DNA from: an uncultured Pseudomonadales bacterium
GTDB taxonomy: Bacteria; Pseudomonadota; Gammaproteobacteria; Pseudomonadales; Azotimanducaceae
NCBI GenBank assembly: GCA_951813295.1
Contig: CATOTI010000002.1
Span: 3,544,522-3,608,521, forward strand
Length of the DNA: 64,000 nucleotides
Direction: 5' to 3'
Shown here: in pieces, positions 18,232 to 26,443 of the stretch
Numbering within the stretch: position 1 is the stretch's first letter
Layout: each line of letters starts with the position of its first letter
Translations under genes and position numbers: made by a program
Notes under the pieces: model-generated
Database searches by the model: none
What the model was told of the DNA's origin: nothing
Seen by the model: the letters and a program-made list of their open reading frames with translations, nothing else

Positions 18232-19323
18232 TTAGTGACTCGTCTCGGCCGTCGGATAGTTGGGGATCGCACCGGTCAGGTAGTCCTGGAACTCGTAGAG
18301 ACAGTTTTCCGCCTGACGAACGATGGGACCCGGCCGGGCGCCGCGTGCTCGCAGACCTGCCTGGACGCGGAGGCAGGCGGCGTTGTCTTCGCCTCCGAGG
18401 CGCGCGCTCCAGGCGAGATAGTCGGACTCGTTGCTGGGTTCGTCCTCGCCGAGGATGCGAACGGCGCGGCGGTCGCGAGCCGCGGAGCCGAACATCATGG
18501 CGGTCTGATCCGCCGCGTTTGGGAGCAGCGTGAACCAGACGATGTTGTCGACGTCGATGTTGAAGACCGTGCACGGGAAGATACCGAACGTATAAGTCGT
18601 CGAACGGTGCGCGTCGGTGAGTGCCGCCGGATCGTCGGCACGAGGTGCGAGGGATCGTGCCCGCGGTTCCACCGACACGGTCCAATTGCCGTTGCCGCAT
18701 GGCGGATTCGGCACGCCAGAGAGGTTCGGCGCGAGCGTTTCGTTGTGCACGAACGGAAAGTGATAGGACTCGAGTCCGACTTCGAGCATCAGTTTCCAGT
18801 TCGCGGCGACCGCTGGTGTGCTTCCGCGCGTGGAATACTCGAAGGAGTGGAGTTCGTACGGCGCGAGCATCGATTCGACCGCGGCGAGCCTCGGGCCGAT
18901 CGGCTCGGCCGCTTCATCAAGATTGACGAAGACGAACCCGAGCCAGCACTCGATTCGATACTCCGGCAGCTTAAGGTTCATCGGGGCGATGAGATCGGCG
19001 GCTTTTGGAGCCGCGCGCAGCGAACCGTCGTCGGCATACGTCCAACCGTGGAACGGGCAGCTGAGGTATTTCGCGACACCACGTCCCTCGGCGATCACGG
19101 ACATGCGGTGACGGCAGACGTTCTCGAAAGCGCGCAGGCGGCCGGATTGATCGCGCCAGACGACGATCGGTTGTGATGCGAACATCACCGCGCAGTACGA
19201 CCCGCGTTCTGCGAAGTCGGTCTCCCGGCCGACACAAATCCACTCGCGGAGGATGAGCGCTTGTTCGCTGGCGAAGACGTCCTCGTCGAGATACGCGCGC
19301 GGCGGCAGGTTGTGACGAATCAT
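18232..19323 (-). CDS. Rieske aromatic-ring-hydroxylating oxygenase alpha subunit
   Basis: The 363-residue product has an intact Rieske centre, ENVCRHRMS then YLSCPFHGWTYADDG, around residues 68-95, and a mononuclear iron site in NWKLMLEVGLESYHFPFVHN (H-x4-H with the preceding Glu). It belongs with carnitine/choline- or benzoate-type alpha subunits by length, but the substrate is not clear. Its ATG overlaps the stop of the upstream Rieske gene by four bases, and its own stop directly precedes the ATG of the clusterless homologue, so the three should be co-translated. Ferredoxin and reductase must be encoded elsewhere. Confidence 0.9.
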   Translation of the reverse strand: MIRHNLPPRAYLDEDVFASEQALILREWICVGRETDFAERGSYCAVMFASQPIVVWRDQSGRLRAFENVCRHRMSVIAEGRGVAKYLSCPFHGWTYADDGSLRAAPKAADLIAPMNLKLPEYRIECWLGFVFVNLDEAAEPIGPRLAAVESMLAPYELHSFEYSTRGSTPAVAANWKLMLEVGLESYHFPFVHNETLAPNLSGVPNPPCGNGNWTVSVEPRARSLAPRADDPAALTDAHRSTTYTFGIFPCTVFNIDVDNIVWFTLLPNAADQTAMMFGSAARDRRAVRILGEDEPSNESDYLAWSARLGGEDNAACLRVQAGLRARGARPGPIVRQAENCLYEFQDYLTGAIPNYPTAETSH

Positions 19324-20375
19324 CCGGCGGCGACCGGCCAGGCCGGCGTTCCGCCTTCGGCTTCGACCTGTTTGCCGTACATCCGCCGAAACGCGAGCCC
19401 CATTGAGTCGGCGTTGACCGAGATCGGACGTGGATGACCGCCGGGCAAGTCATGGGTCAGCGTACTGGCGATCATTTCCTCGTCTTCGTCGAAAACCTTG
19501 GCGGCGCGGTCACGGTTGAGCCAATAGAGAAAATTGCCGATGAGCGATCGGTTGGGGTTCGTATCGATCGTGCCGGTGAAAAACCAGTTGGTGGTCTCGT
19601 CTGCCGGTGTCGTCGCGGCATAGACAATGAATTCGTTGCCGTCGGCTTTCCGGTAGGTGTGAATCACGAGTCCCGAAAGCTCCATCCGGTAGGTGCGATC
19701 GTGGGTGTTCGAGTCTTCGCCGAGGCCGAGCAGATGACGCTGGTACCACGCGTTGAATCCGGTGAAGCGACGTTTACGCTCGGCCGGCCAGATCATCTTG
19801 CCTTCGACCGCGCGACCGTCGTCGGTCGTCATGACGTCTACGACCGGCGCGAGGGCGGACGGTGCGCCGACGCCGATCGTCTTCGCGTGCGTGAGGTAGA
19901 CGTGGCTGTCGTCGCTCGCCGCCTCCACGGTATTGATGAAGCTGCCGCGTTGGAAACGCACGGGGGTCTTGACGTGGTATCGCGCTTCGAAGAAATCGTG
20001 CTCGGGTGGGCGCCACGTTGGTGAAGTGTCCGGCTGCATCCAGATGTAGACGTAGCCTTGCGATTCGTGGACCGGATAGCTTGGAACGCGCGCGCCGTTC
20101 GGGATCTTGCCGCATTTTCCGATCGATGGGATGGCGTCGCAGCGCCCCGTGCCATCGTACTGCCAGCCGTGCCACGGGCATTGAATGCTCTTGCCGATCA
20201 CCTGGCCTTTGCTGAGGTCCGCGCCGCGATGCGCGCACATCGCGCCCAGCGCGTGTAGCTCGCCATTCTCCGATCGGAAGAGAACGACGTCGCGGTTCAG
20301 AAGTTTTCGGCCGAGCGGTTGGCTGTCGATCTCTTCCGTGCGTGCGGCGACGTACCAGTTTTCCAGGGCAAACAT
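19320..20375 (-). CDS. Rieske oxygenase, vanillate/phthalate-demethylase type
   Basis: From ATG 20375 the product is 351 residues and starts MFALENWYVAARTEEIDSQP, the usual N-terminus of VanA-like oxygenases. It has an intact Rieske site (GAMCAHRGADLSKG, then IQCPWHGWQYDG) and a mononuclear site EAASDDSHVYLTHA with the D-x2-H-x4-H pattern. Family members demethylate or hydroxylate aromatic acids with a separate reductase. It is the first gene of a three-gene Rieske operon, with an AraC regulator divergently oriented 93 bp away. An in-frame ATG at 20423 would add 16 non-family residues and is less likely. Confidence 0.9.
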   Translation of the reverse strand: MFALENWYVAARTEEIDSQPLGRKLLNRDVVLFRSENGELHALGAMCAHRGADLSKGQVIGKSIQCPWHGWQYDGTGRCDAIPSIGKCGKIPNGARVPSYPVHESQGYVYIWMQPDTSPTWRPPEHDFFEARYHVKTPVRFQRGSFINTVEAASDDSHVYLTHAKTIGVGAPSALAPVVDVMTTDDGRAVEGKMIWPAERKRRFTGFNAWYQRHLLGLGEDSNTHDRTYRMELSGLVIHTYRKADGNEFIVYAATTPADETTNWFFTGTIDTNPNRSLIGNFLYWLNRDRAAKVFDEDEEMIASTLTHDLPGGHPRPISVNADSMGLAFRRMYGKQVEAEGGTPAWPVAAG

Positions 20376-20438
20376 AGTGCTCTCGCGTAAAAGAACGTCG
20401 ATGCACCATACTGCCGTTGGCACGTCGCGCTGTTATGG

Positions 20439-20469
20439 TTTTACGCCAACCGTTTGTGATTTTGCGCCA
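20439..20469 (+). promoter_or_regulatory. Pair of 10-bp direct repeats, candidate AraC-type operator
   Basis: TTTTACGCCA (20439-20448) and TTTTGCGCCA (20460-20469) are spaced 21 bp apart, two helical turns, as expected for half-sites bound by an AraC-family regulator. They lie between the Rieske operon start (20375) and the AraC gene, and the second copy ends on the A of the AraC start codon. This suggests control of the Rieske operon and autoregulation. Confidence 0.5.
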
Positions 20470-21482
20470 TGCGTCCGTGGGATGTGACACCCGCCGCTTA
20501 CTTGCTCGATCCGATCGAGCGCGCTGAACGTCAGGGCTTCGACCTAGAGTCGCTCCTGGCCGAGATCGGCGTGTCGCGGGGTGACTTCCTGCAGCCGAAC
20601 GCGACGCTCAGCCGCGATCAGTCCAACCGCATTATCGACTATCTCTTGAACGATCTCGGCGTTGCCGACGTCGGCTTCGTTCAGCCGGAGAACGAGCATC
20701 TCTTGAGTGTCGGCACGGCCGGGCTCGCCGCGATGACGGCGGCGACGGTCGGCGAATCGCTCGACGTCGTCGTTCGCTTTCAGCATTTACTTGCCGTCCC
20801 GACGTCCGTCCGTTTGCACGAACGGGGAAAGCTCGCGCACCTCGTCTTCTCGAATCTCGACTCGAACGAGACGCGCTCCTGGCTCAAGCGCTGGGCCGTG
20901 GAGACGAGCGCTTCGGCATTCGCCGTCTATCTCGAGGGGTATCCCGGGAAGTTTTCGATTGCGCGTTTCGGCTATGGCACGCCGGAGAACGTCGAGACGT
21001 ACCAGCGTGTTTTTGCCTGTGATCTCCTCTTTGACCAGGCAGTCGATGAACTCGTTTTTCCACGCGATGTGCTCGATCTTCCGCAACCGACGGCCAATCC
21101 GCTCGTCCACGAGATTGCGCTTCGCCAGTGTGAGCAGACCGACCGGCTGGCAAGACCCAACGCGGCGCTCGTCGAGCGCATTCAATCGATCCTGATCGCG
21201 AATGCGTCGCATCCGGGCGCGCTCGACGACGTGGCGCGACGCTTAGGCTTGAGCGGGCGCACGCTTCAACGCCGACTTCGTGAACTCGGAACGAGCTTTC
21301 GTCAGGTGTCGCTCGACACGCGCCTCGAGCTAGCACGTGAGCTACTGCGCACGGACCTCGCGATCAAGGAAGTGGCGTATCTGACGGGCTACACCGACGT
21401 GGCCAACTTCTCGGCGGCGTTCATGGCGCAAGCGGGTGAGCGGCCCTCGATGTTCAAGGCGTCGCGACGCAAGGCGGTGTGA
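20469..21482 (+). CDS. AraC-family transcriptional regulator (arabinose-binding-like N-domain)
   Basis: A 337-residue protein with an N-terminal ligand-sensing domain of the type found with OruR/ArgR-like AraC regulators (DLESLLAEIGVSRGDFLQPN and GLAAMTAATVGESLDVVVRF). The C-terminal HTH pair is DDVARRLGLSGRTLQRRLRE then IKEVAYLTGYTDVANFSAAF. Divergence from the three-gene Rieske operon and the direct repeats at its start suggest that it activates that operon in response to the substrate. An SDR gene follows on the same strand. Confidence 0.9.
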   Translation: MRPWDVTPAAYLLDPIERAERQGFDLESLLAEIGVSRGDFLQPNATLSRDQSNRIIDYLLNDLGVADVGFVQPENEHLLSVGTAGLAAMTAATVGESLDVVVRFQHLLAVPTSVRLHERGKLAHLVFSNLDSNETRSWLKRWAVETSASAFAVYLEGYPGKFSIARFGYGTPENVETYQRVFACDLLFDQAVDELVFPRDVLDLPQPTANPLVHEIALRQCEQTDRLARPNAALVERIQSILIANASHPGALDDVARRLGLSGRTLQRRLRELGTSFRQVSLDTRLELARELLRTDLAIKEVAYLTGYTDVANFSAAFMAQAGERPSMFKASRRKAV

Positions 21483-21585
21483 CCGATCCACAAGCTTCAA
21501 CATGTTGAAAGCAGCTGAACGGTCGAACTTCGTGCAAAGTTCTCATTCGATCCGCGTCATCGCGCGCTCAATGCTTGGAGGGATC

Positions 21586-22383
21586 ATGAAGATAGTCGTT
21601 ACGGGTGGGGCGTCCGGCGTCGGTGATGCCCTGGTCGACCGTTTGAGCGAACACGAGGTCTGGATCGTCGATCGCAACGAGCCCGAGACGGTTCGTGAGC
21701 ACCATCGTTTCATCCCGCTCGACCTCGCCGATGCCCAAGCGATCGAAGGCATCACGACGGCGCTGCCCGATGCCATCGACGGACTCGCGAACGTCGCCGG
21801 GATCGCCGCGGCACCCGACCCTGAGGCCGTGCTGGCAGTGAATTTCCTAGGTCTGAGGCTCCTGACCGAAACGCTAGTTCCGCGCCTCGCCACGGGTGGG
21901 CGAATCGTCAGCGTGTCGTCGGTCGCCGGACGCGAATGGCTCGCGAAGTACGATCGGCTCAAGCCGCTTCTCGAGACGTCTTCGTTTGCGGAAGGGTTCG
22001 CCTGGTGCCAGGCGAATCGCGACACGTTGGCGCGCGATCCGTATACCTTCTCGAAGCGGATGGTGACGGCCTATACGTTGCGCAAGGCGCACGATGGCGT
22101 CGCCGGGAATTTCAGAATCAACTGTGTGAGCCCGGGCCCGATCGATACGCCGCTTTATCCGCAATTCGAATCCTTGATGGGCCAGGCGCACAGCCAGTGG
22201 ATGCAAAGCCAAGCCGGACGAGCAGCGACGCCGAATGATATCGCCGAAGTCATCGATCTGTTGCTGACCGGCGAATGCGGTTGGTTGAACGGCGTCGATA
22301 TCCCGGTCGACGGTAGCTATACCGCCGGTATGGAGTCTGGCTGGGTCGACTTCTCGGCATCGCCGATCATGAACCGCGGATGA
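21586..22383 (+). CDS. SDR family oxidoreductase
   Basis: The 265-residue product starts at ATG 21586 after GGAGGG and opens with KIVVTGGASGVGDALVDRL. It has DGLANVAGIAAAP as the NNAG-equivalent, SVSSVAG with the catalytic serine and a YTFSK catalytic pair. The segment between Ser and Tyr has an insertion (KYDRLKPLLETSSFAEGFAW), as in the subfamily near 3-alpha-hydroxysteroid dehydrogenase/carbonyl reductase. An NAD-dependent alcohol/ketone step in the pathway served by the Rieske operon is plausible given its place behind the AraC gene. An in-frame ATG lies at 21571. Confidence 0.85.
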   Translation: MKIVVTGGASGVGDALVDRLSEHEVWIVDRNEPETVREHHRFIPLDLADAQAIEGITTALPDAIDGLANVAGIAAAPDPEAVLAVNFLGLRLLTETLVPRLATGGRIVSVSSVAGREWLAKYDRLKPLLETSSFAEGFAWCQANRDTLARDPYTFSKRMVTAYTLRKAHDGVAGNFRINCVSPGPIDTPLYPQFESLMGQAHSQWMQSQAGRAATPNDIAEVIDLLLTGECGWLNGVDIPVDGSYTAGMESGWVDFSASPIMNRG

Positions 22384-22436
22384 CTCGAAACAATCGATAA
22401 CCGACGAGCTTCTGCCGCGTGCTACAGAGGGGAAAG

Positions 22437-22471
22437 GGTAGAGCGACCCCCCCTCCGGTTGCCGCTCTACC
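22437..22471 (+). other. 9-bp stem-loop in the leader before the phosphoesterase gene
   Basis: GGTAGAGCG (22437-22445) and CGCTCTACC (22463-22471) form a perfect 9-bp inverted repeat around a 17-base C-rich loop. It ends 13 bases before the ATG of a tiny ORF. It lacks a T-run, so it is not a plain terminator; it may be an RNA structure or an operator. Confidence 0.45.
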
Positions 22472-22484
22472 AAAGGGAGCCTCG

Positions 22485-22538
22485 ATGCAATTTGAGACTC
22501 CCGCCGAAGTCCAGGAGTCCAACGGCGCGACCATGTAA
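22485..22538 (+). CDS. Possible 17-residue peptide ORF in the leader region
   Basis: ATG 22485 opens a 17-codon frame, MQFETPAEVQESNGATM, ended by TAA. AAAGGGAG lies just upstream at good spacing, and the ORF sits between two strong stem-loops. It could be a leader peptide or a short peptide gene. The F-x-x-P start is faintly like PqqA, but the E-x3-Y core is absent. Translation is unproven. Confidence 0.3.
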   Translation: MQFETPAEVQESNGATM

Positions 22539-22587
22539 TCCCGAACGGATTTCGCTCGAAAAAGACTTTGCGGCTATATCGTTAGAT

Positions 22588-22626
22588 AAAACGCCGCGTC
22601 GGACGGCGCGCCCGTCGCGGCGTTTT
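22588..22626 (+). terminator. Long GC-rich stem-loop flanked by A and T tracts
   Basis: AAAACGCCGCG (22588-22598) is exactly repeated in inverse as CGCGGCGTTTT (22616-22626), and the loop contains a further GACGG/CCGTC pair. With a terminal T tract this should work as a rho-independent terminator in both directions. It lies 61 bp before the phosphoesterase ATG, so it either ends the upstream transcript or attenuates the downstream gene. Confidence 0.7.
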
Positions 22627-22687
22627 AGAGTCATCGCAATGGAATGTGAAAGGCGCATGATGAGGCGTAGATCAGAGGGAGGAATCC

Positions 22688-24355
22688 ATGAAGGCACTGT
22701 TAACGGCCCTGTTGCTGGCGGCGCTACCGGCCGCGGCGGCGGAGGAAGCGACTGGCCGCGTGTTCGAAGACCGCAACAGAAACGGTCAGTTCGATCGTGG
22801 CGAACCCGGTATCGAAGGCGTTCGTGTCAGCAACGGGCTGGATGTCGTGACGACCGATCGCTCGGGTCGTTACGCGATCTCGATGCCGGACGAGGCGATT
22901 CTCTTCATCACCAAACCCAGCGGCTTCGCGACGCCGGTCAATGGCCACATGCTGCCGCAGTTCTACTACATCCATCAGCCGAACGGCTCACCTGCTGGGC
23001 TCCGCTATGCCGGCCTCGAGCCGACCGGTCCACTCCCGGACGCGATCGATTTTCCCTTGATCGAACGCCCGGAAGCGGATGCCTTCGAGGCGATTCTCTT
23101 CTCGGATACGCAACCCCAGACGACGCGAGAACTCGACTACATTCGTGACGACGTCGTCGCGGAACTCATCGGTACGGATGCCGCGTTCGGCATGACGATG
23201 GGCGACATTCTCTTCGACGACCTTTCGATGTTCCCGCGCTACAACGCCATGATCGGCACGATCGGCATCCCTTGGTACAACGTGGCGGGCAATCACGAAC
23301 TCAACCTCGATGCCACGAACGATCGGTATTCGCTCGAGACCTTCAAACGTTTCTTCGGTCCGCCCTACTATGCGTTCGAGTACGCCGATGCCCTCTTCGT
23401 CGTGCTCGACAACATCGACTACCGCGGCGGCGGCGAAGCCGATCCGGGCGACGTACGTCAGAGTGGCGGGTACGACGCCAGCCTGAACGCGGACCAGATG
23501 CGTTGGCTCGAAGCGGAACTCTCGCACGTTGATCAGGATCGGCTGGTCTTCATCGCGACGCATGCCCCGCTTGGCAACGAGAGTGGGACCTACGCGACAG
23601 CGAACCGAGAGCGGTTGTTCGAACTCCTCGGCGGTCGACCGAATCTCTACTCCGTGGCGGGACATACACACACCACCGATCACGTCTACTTTGGTCCTGA
23701 CGAAGGCTTTCCGGGACCTGGCACCTTCCACCACCACGTGCTCGCGACGGTGTCGGGCGGCTGGTGGAGTGGGCCTTTTGATGGCGGCGGTATCGCCATC
23801 AGCGACCAGCGTGACGGCACGCCGAACGGCTATCACATCCTGGAAATCGACGGCACGGACCTGGCCGTTCGGTTCAAGGGGGCACGTCAGCCCGCCGATT
23901 TCCAGATGCGCATCATGTTCGATGTCGCCCATCACCAACTTCGCCCTGACGGCATGCGGGACTTCAAACACGGTGCCCTGCTCGACGGACGCGTGTCGGC
24001 CGATGAAATCGCGGCGACATCGATCCTCGTGAACCTCTTCGACGGTGGCCCGAAGTCTGAGGTGTCGTATCGAGTCAACGGCGGTGAATACATGCCGCTC
24101 GAGCGGGTGCTACGACGCGATCCCTACATCGTCGAGCAGTACGCCCGGTACCCAGATGCGAAGAAGAGCTGGGTCGAGGCGACGATGTCGACGCACATTT
24201 TCGAAGCGGACCTCGACGACTCGATTCGCCAGGGAACGCATACCGTCACGGTCCGCGCCGTCGATGAGTTCGGACGGGTGCATCACGGTCATACGGTGCT
24301 CGAAGTCGTCGGCGGATCAGGGGGAACGGAAGCCGGTCTCGACTACCCCGAGTAG
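22688..24355 (+). CDS. Secreted calcineurin-like metallophosphoesterase
   Basis: A 555-residue protein with a signal peptide (LLTALLLAALPAAAA), then a beta-sandwich N-domain starting GRVFEDRNRNGQFDRGEPGI. The metallophosphoesterase core follows: LFSDTQ, MTMGDILFDD, VAGNHELN, FIATHAPLG and VAGHTHTTDH, giving all five calcineurin metal motifs. A C-terminal domain (about residues 390-540) matches the arrangement seen in exported metallophosphoesterases with N and C caps. It should act in the periplasm or outside the cell on phosphate esters. AGAGGGAGG precedes the ATG. A structured leader upstream may control it. Confidence 0.9.
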   Translation: MKALLTALLLAALPAAAAEEATGRVFEDRNRNGQFDRGEPGIEGVRVSNGLDVVTTDRSGRYAISMPDEAILFITKPSGFATPVNGHMLPQFYYIHQPNGSPAGLRYAGLEPTGPLPDAIDFPLIERPEADAFEAILFSDTQPQTTRELDYIRDDVVAELIGTDAAFGMTMGDILFDDLSMFPRYNAMIGTIGIPWYNVAGNHELNLDATNDRYSLETFKRFFGPPYYAFEYADALFVVLDNIDYRGGGEADPGDVRQSGGYDASLNADQMRWLEAELSHVDQDRLVFIATHAPLGNESGTYATANRERLFELLGGRPNLYSVAGHTHTTDHVYFGPDEGFPGPGTFHHHVLATVSGGWWSGPFDGGGIAISDQRDGTPNGYHILEIDGTDLAVRFKGARQPADFQMRIMFDVAHHQLRPDGMRDFKHGALLDGRVSADEIAATSILVNLFDGGPKSEVSYRVNGGEYMPLERVLRRDPYIVEQYARYPDAKKSWVEATMSTHIFEADLDDSIRQGTHTVTVRAVDEFGRVHHGHTVLEVVGGSGGTEAGLDYPE

Positions 24356-24401
24356 CGGCGTTAGCCGCCTCCGCCGCGGCGCTTTTTACCGTGGCGGGCG
24401 G

Positions 24402-25580
24402 TCAGTGCATCACCATCGTCTTGGCCCCGGTCGCGAATCGATCGTTCGCCCACGCGTTGTAGATGAGGTCCGAGACGACGGAGATGTGCGTCCCCGCGGT
24501 TCTGAGATCGCGCCAGTAGCGCTCGAGCGGGCGTGTCGTCCAGATGGCCGCGGACCCGGAACGCGAAAACAGTTTGTCGACCCCGAAGAGCACCCGCTGT
24601 ACCGCGCGAACCTGGTTGCGGCGGAATCCGAGACGCTGGCTGGGGGTGATTGGGTCACCTTGGTGCAACTGATCGAGCCAGGCGTCGATCATCGCGTCGA
24701 CGTGAGTGATTCCAGCGGCGAGGTCCGCTTCGACCTCGGCCAGCGCTTCCTGCTGGAAGGGATCGGTTTTGCCGACGACGCCCATGGCCGAAACGCGTGT
24801 TTTGACGTAGTCGTGGTAACGCGTGATCGCGCCTTCGGCGATGCCGAACGTAGCCGCGGCGATCGCAGCGCAGAACATCGACCCCCAGGGAATTTGATAA
24901 ATCGGCGCATCGGCGCGACGTGCACCGTAGCCGCCCTCGGACAGCACGCCATGGCGTAGGGTCCGGTAGGCGGGCACAAAAGCGCCGTCGATCTGGATGT
25001 CCTTACTGCCGGTTCCGGACAGCCCCATCACCTGCCAGGAATCCTCGACGATGTCGTAATCCCCGCGCGGCAGGAAGAAGTGGCGCATGTCCGGCGGTCC
25101 TTCGTGCGATGCGGACTCGTCGACAACGATGCCGCCGAGCACGACCCAACCGCAGTGGTCCGTGCCGGTCGAGTATTGCCACCGGCCGGAAAAACGAAAC
25201 CCATCGCCTTCCGGAACGGCGCGTCCCTGCGGGGCGTAGGGCGATGCGACCCAGACATCCGGGTCGTCACCGTAGATCTCGTCCTGAAGTGCGGGCTCGA
25301 CGAGGGCGATCTCCCACGGATGGACGCCGACGACGCCGGCGACCCAACCGGCCGATGCGTTGTAAGAGCCGACACTGCGCACCCATTCGAAGAACGTCTT
25401 CGGGTCTGCTTCGAATCCGCCGTGGGACGTCGACTGCAAGAGCCGCATGCCGCGCGACGCGCGGATCGCGTCGGCCACCGGATCGGTCAGTTTGCCGAGT
25501 TCGTCGCAAGCGACGTGCTCGTCGCGCAACAGCTCTCCGTGATCGTGGATGTATTGAATCGAAGGGTGCATGGCGTTCAT
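24402..25580 (-). CDS. Acyl-CoA dehydrogenase-type flavoprotein (flavin-dependent monooxygenase-like)
   Basis: The 392-residue protein has the acyl-CoA dehydrogenase fold signature: GGFEADPKTFFEWVRSVG, SAGWVAGVVGVHPW, GDGFRFSGRWQYSTGTDHCG in the middle domain, SWQVMGLSGTGSKDIQIDGA and the C-terminal helical part. The Trp/Ser-rich GRWQYSTGTDH region and the absence of a clear catalytic glutamate suggest the HsaA/HpaB-related group D monooxygenases, which use reduced flavin from a separate reductase. No reductase is adjacent. The substrate is probably a phenolic or polycyclic compound, by family only. Confidence 0.78.
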   Translation of the reverse strand: MNAMHPSIQYIHDHGELLRDEHVACDELGKLTDPVADAIRASRGMRLLQSTSHGGFEADPKTFFEWVRSVGSYNASAGWVAGVVGVHPWEIALVEPALQDEIYGDDPDVWVASPYAPQGRAVPEGDGFRFSGRWQYSTGTDHCGWVVLGGIVVDESASHEGPPDMRHFFLPRGDYDIVEDSWQVMGLSGTGSKDIQIDGAFVPAYRTLRHGVLSEGGYGARRADAPIYQIPWGSMFCAAIAAATFGIAEGAITRYHDYVKTRVSAMGVVGKTDPFQQEALAEVEADLAAGITHVDAMIDAWLDQLHQGDPITPSQRLGFRRNQVRAVQRVLFGVDKLFSRSGSAAIWTTRPLERYWRDLRTAGTHISVVSDLIYNAWANDRFATGAKTMVMH

Positions 25581-25711
25581 CCGGCGACGATTTGCACGAG
25601 ACTAGGGGAAGCTGGACGGAGCGAAAAGGCGAGCGCAAACGATGCGCGTGTGATGTCGGTCAGTCGCGAACGCTCGCCGCGCGTCGGGGAATCCGTGACG
25701 TCTCGACGTCG

Positions 25712-26443
25712 TCAGACGAGGAGGTGCCCTTTGAGCTTGGTGTAGCTCGCGAGGCTCGCCTCGGCGACTGCCGCATCCTCAGGCGACAGCACGGAGTCAC
25801 GCGGTTCGTACGCCGCGAAGCCCGTGCTTTGCTCGACGGCCTGATACCAGTGAGGCGCCCAGACGCCATCGCTCGCGCGACGACCGGCGGGCCAATGGAG
25901 CATCGTTTCGGTGAACGAAATACCCAATACGGTGCAAAGCGCCTCGAGCACGGCGCGCGGGTTCATCAGCACCTGGCGTGCGTCGATGACCGGAATGTCC
26001 TGTCCGGTGAGCTGGGTGAGTTCGGCGTAGAGCGCCGCCTGGCGCACGATGCCGATGTCGTCGGGCGTGACCGACTCGCGCTTTTGGCGATAGGAACGCA
26101 CCACCTCGAACGGGTCCCTGATGAGAAAGCAGTGGGTGAGCTTTCGTGTCCAGGCCAGATTGACGTCCGGAAGCATGTGGTGGGTCATGTGCTTCTGATA
26201 GAAGACCGCCGCGTCGCACGGCGAATCCGTCAGGTCATCGGCGACTTCCTGCCAATTCGTCGACTGGCTCGCGACGACGTCGTCATGCATGGGATGGCGG
26301 ACGCCCGAGGTGTTCAGATAGCAGGCGTAGAACGGCTCGTCGACGACGACACAGTCCGCGCGGTTCTCCCACGCGCGCATCATCGCCGTGGAGATGTTGC
26401 GTGGCCCGGACCACATGGCGAGCCGCAGCGTCATGCGGGGCAC
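25712..26443 (-). CDS. Sulfotransferase-like protein
   Basis: A 243-residue cytosolic protein whose start, LRLAMWSGPRNISTAMMRAW, has the PAPS 5'-phosphosulfate loop pattern of sulfotransferase-like proteins. The later HCFLIRDPFEVVRSYRQ resembles the 3'-phosphate binding motif. The next region, PVIDARQVLMNPRAVLEALC then LGISFTETMLHWPAG, is typical of the family found with small P-loop sulfotransferases. Its start overlaps the aminotransferase gene by 13 bp, so the two are translationally coupled. The acceptor is unknown; the pairing suggests an amino-compound-related substrate. Confidence 0.75.
   Translation of the reverse strand: MPRMTLRLAMWSGPRNISTAMMRAWENRADCVVVDEPFYACYLNTSGVRHPMHDDVVASQSTNWQEVADDLTDSPCDAAVFYQKHMTHHMLPDVNLAWTRKLTHCFLIRDPFEVVRSYRQKRESVTPDDIGIVRQAALYAELTQLTGQDIPVIDARQVLMNPRAVLEALCTVLGISFTETMLHWPAGRRASDGVWAPHWYQAVEQSTGFAAYEPRDSVLSPEDAAVAEASLASYTKLKGHLLV

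Noticed and set aside
22485..22538. The 17-codon ORF as pqqA, the PQQ precursor gene
   Set aside because: It lacks the E-x3-Y core needed for PQQ, and no pqqB-E genes are nearby.
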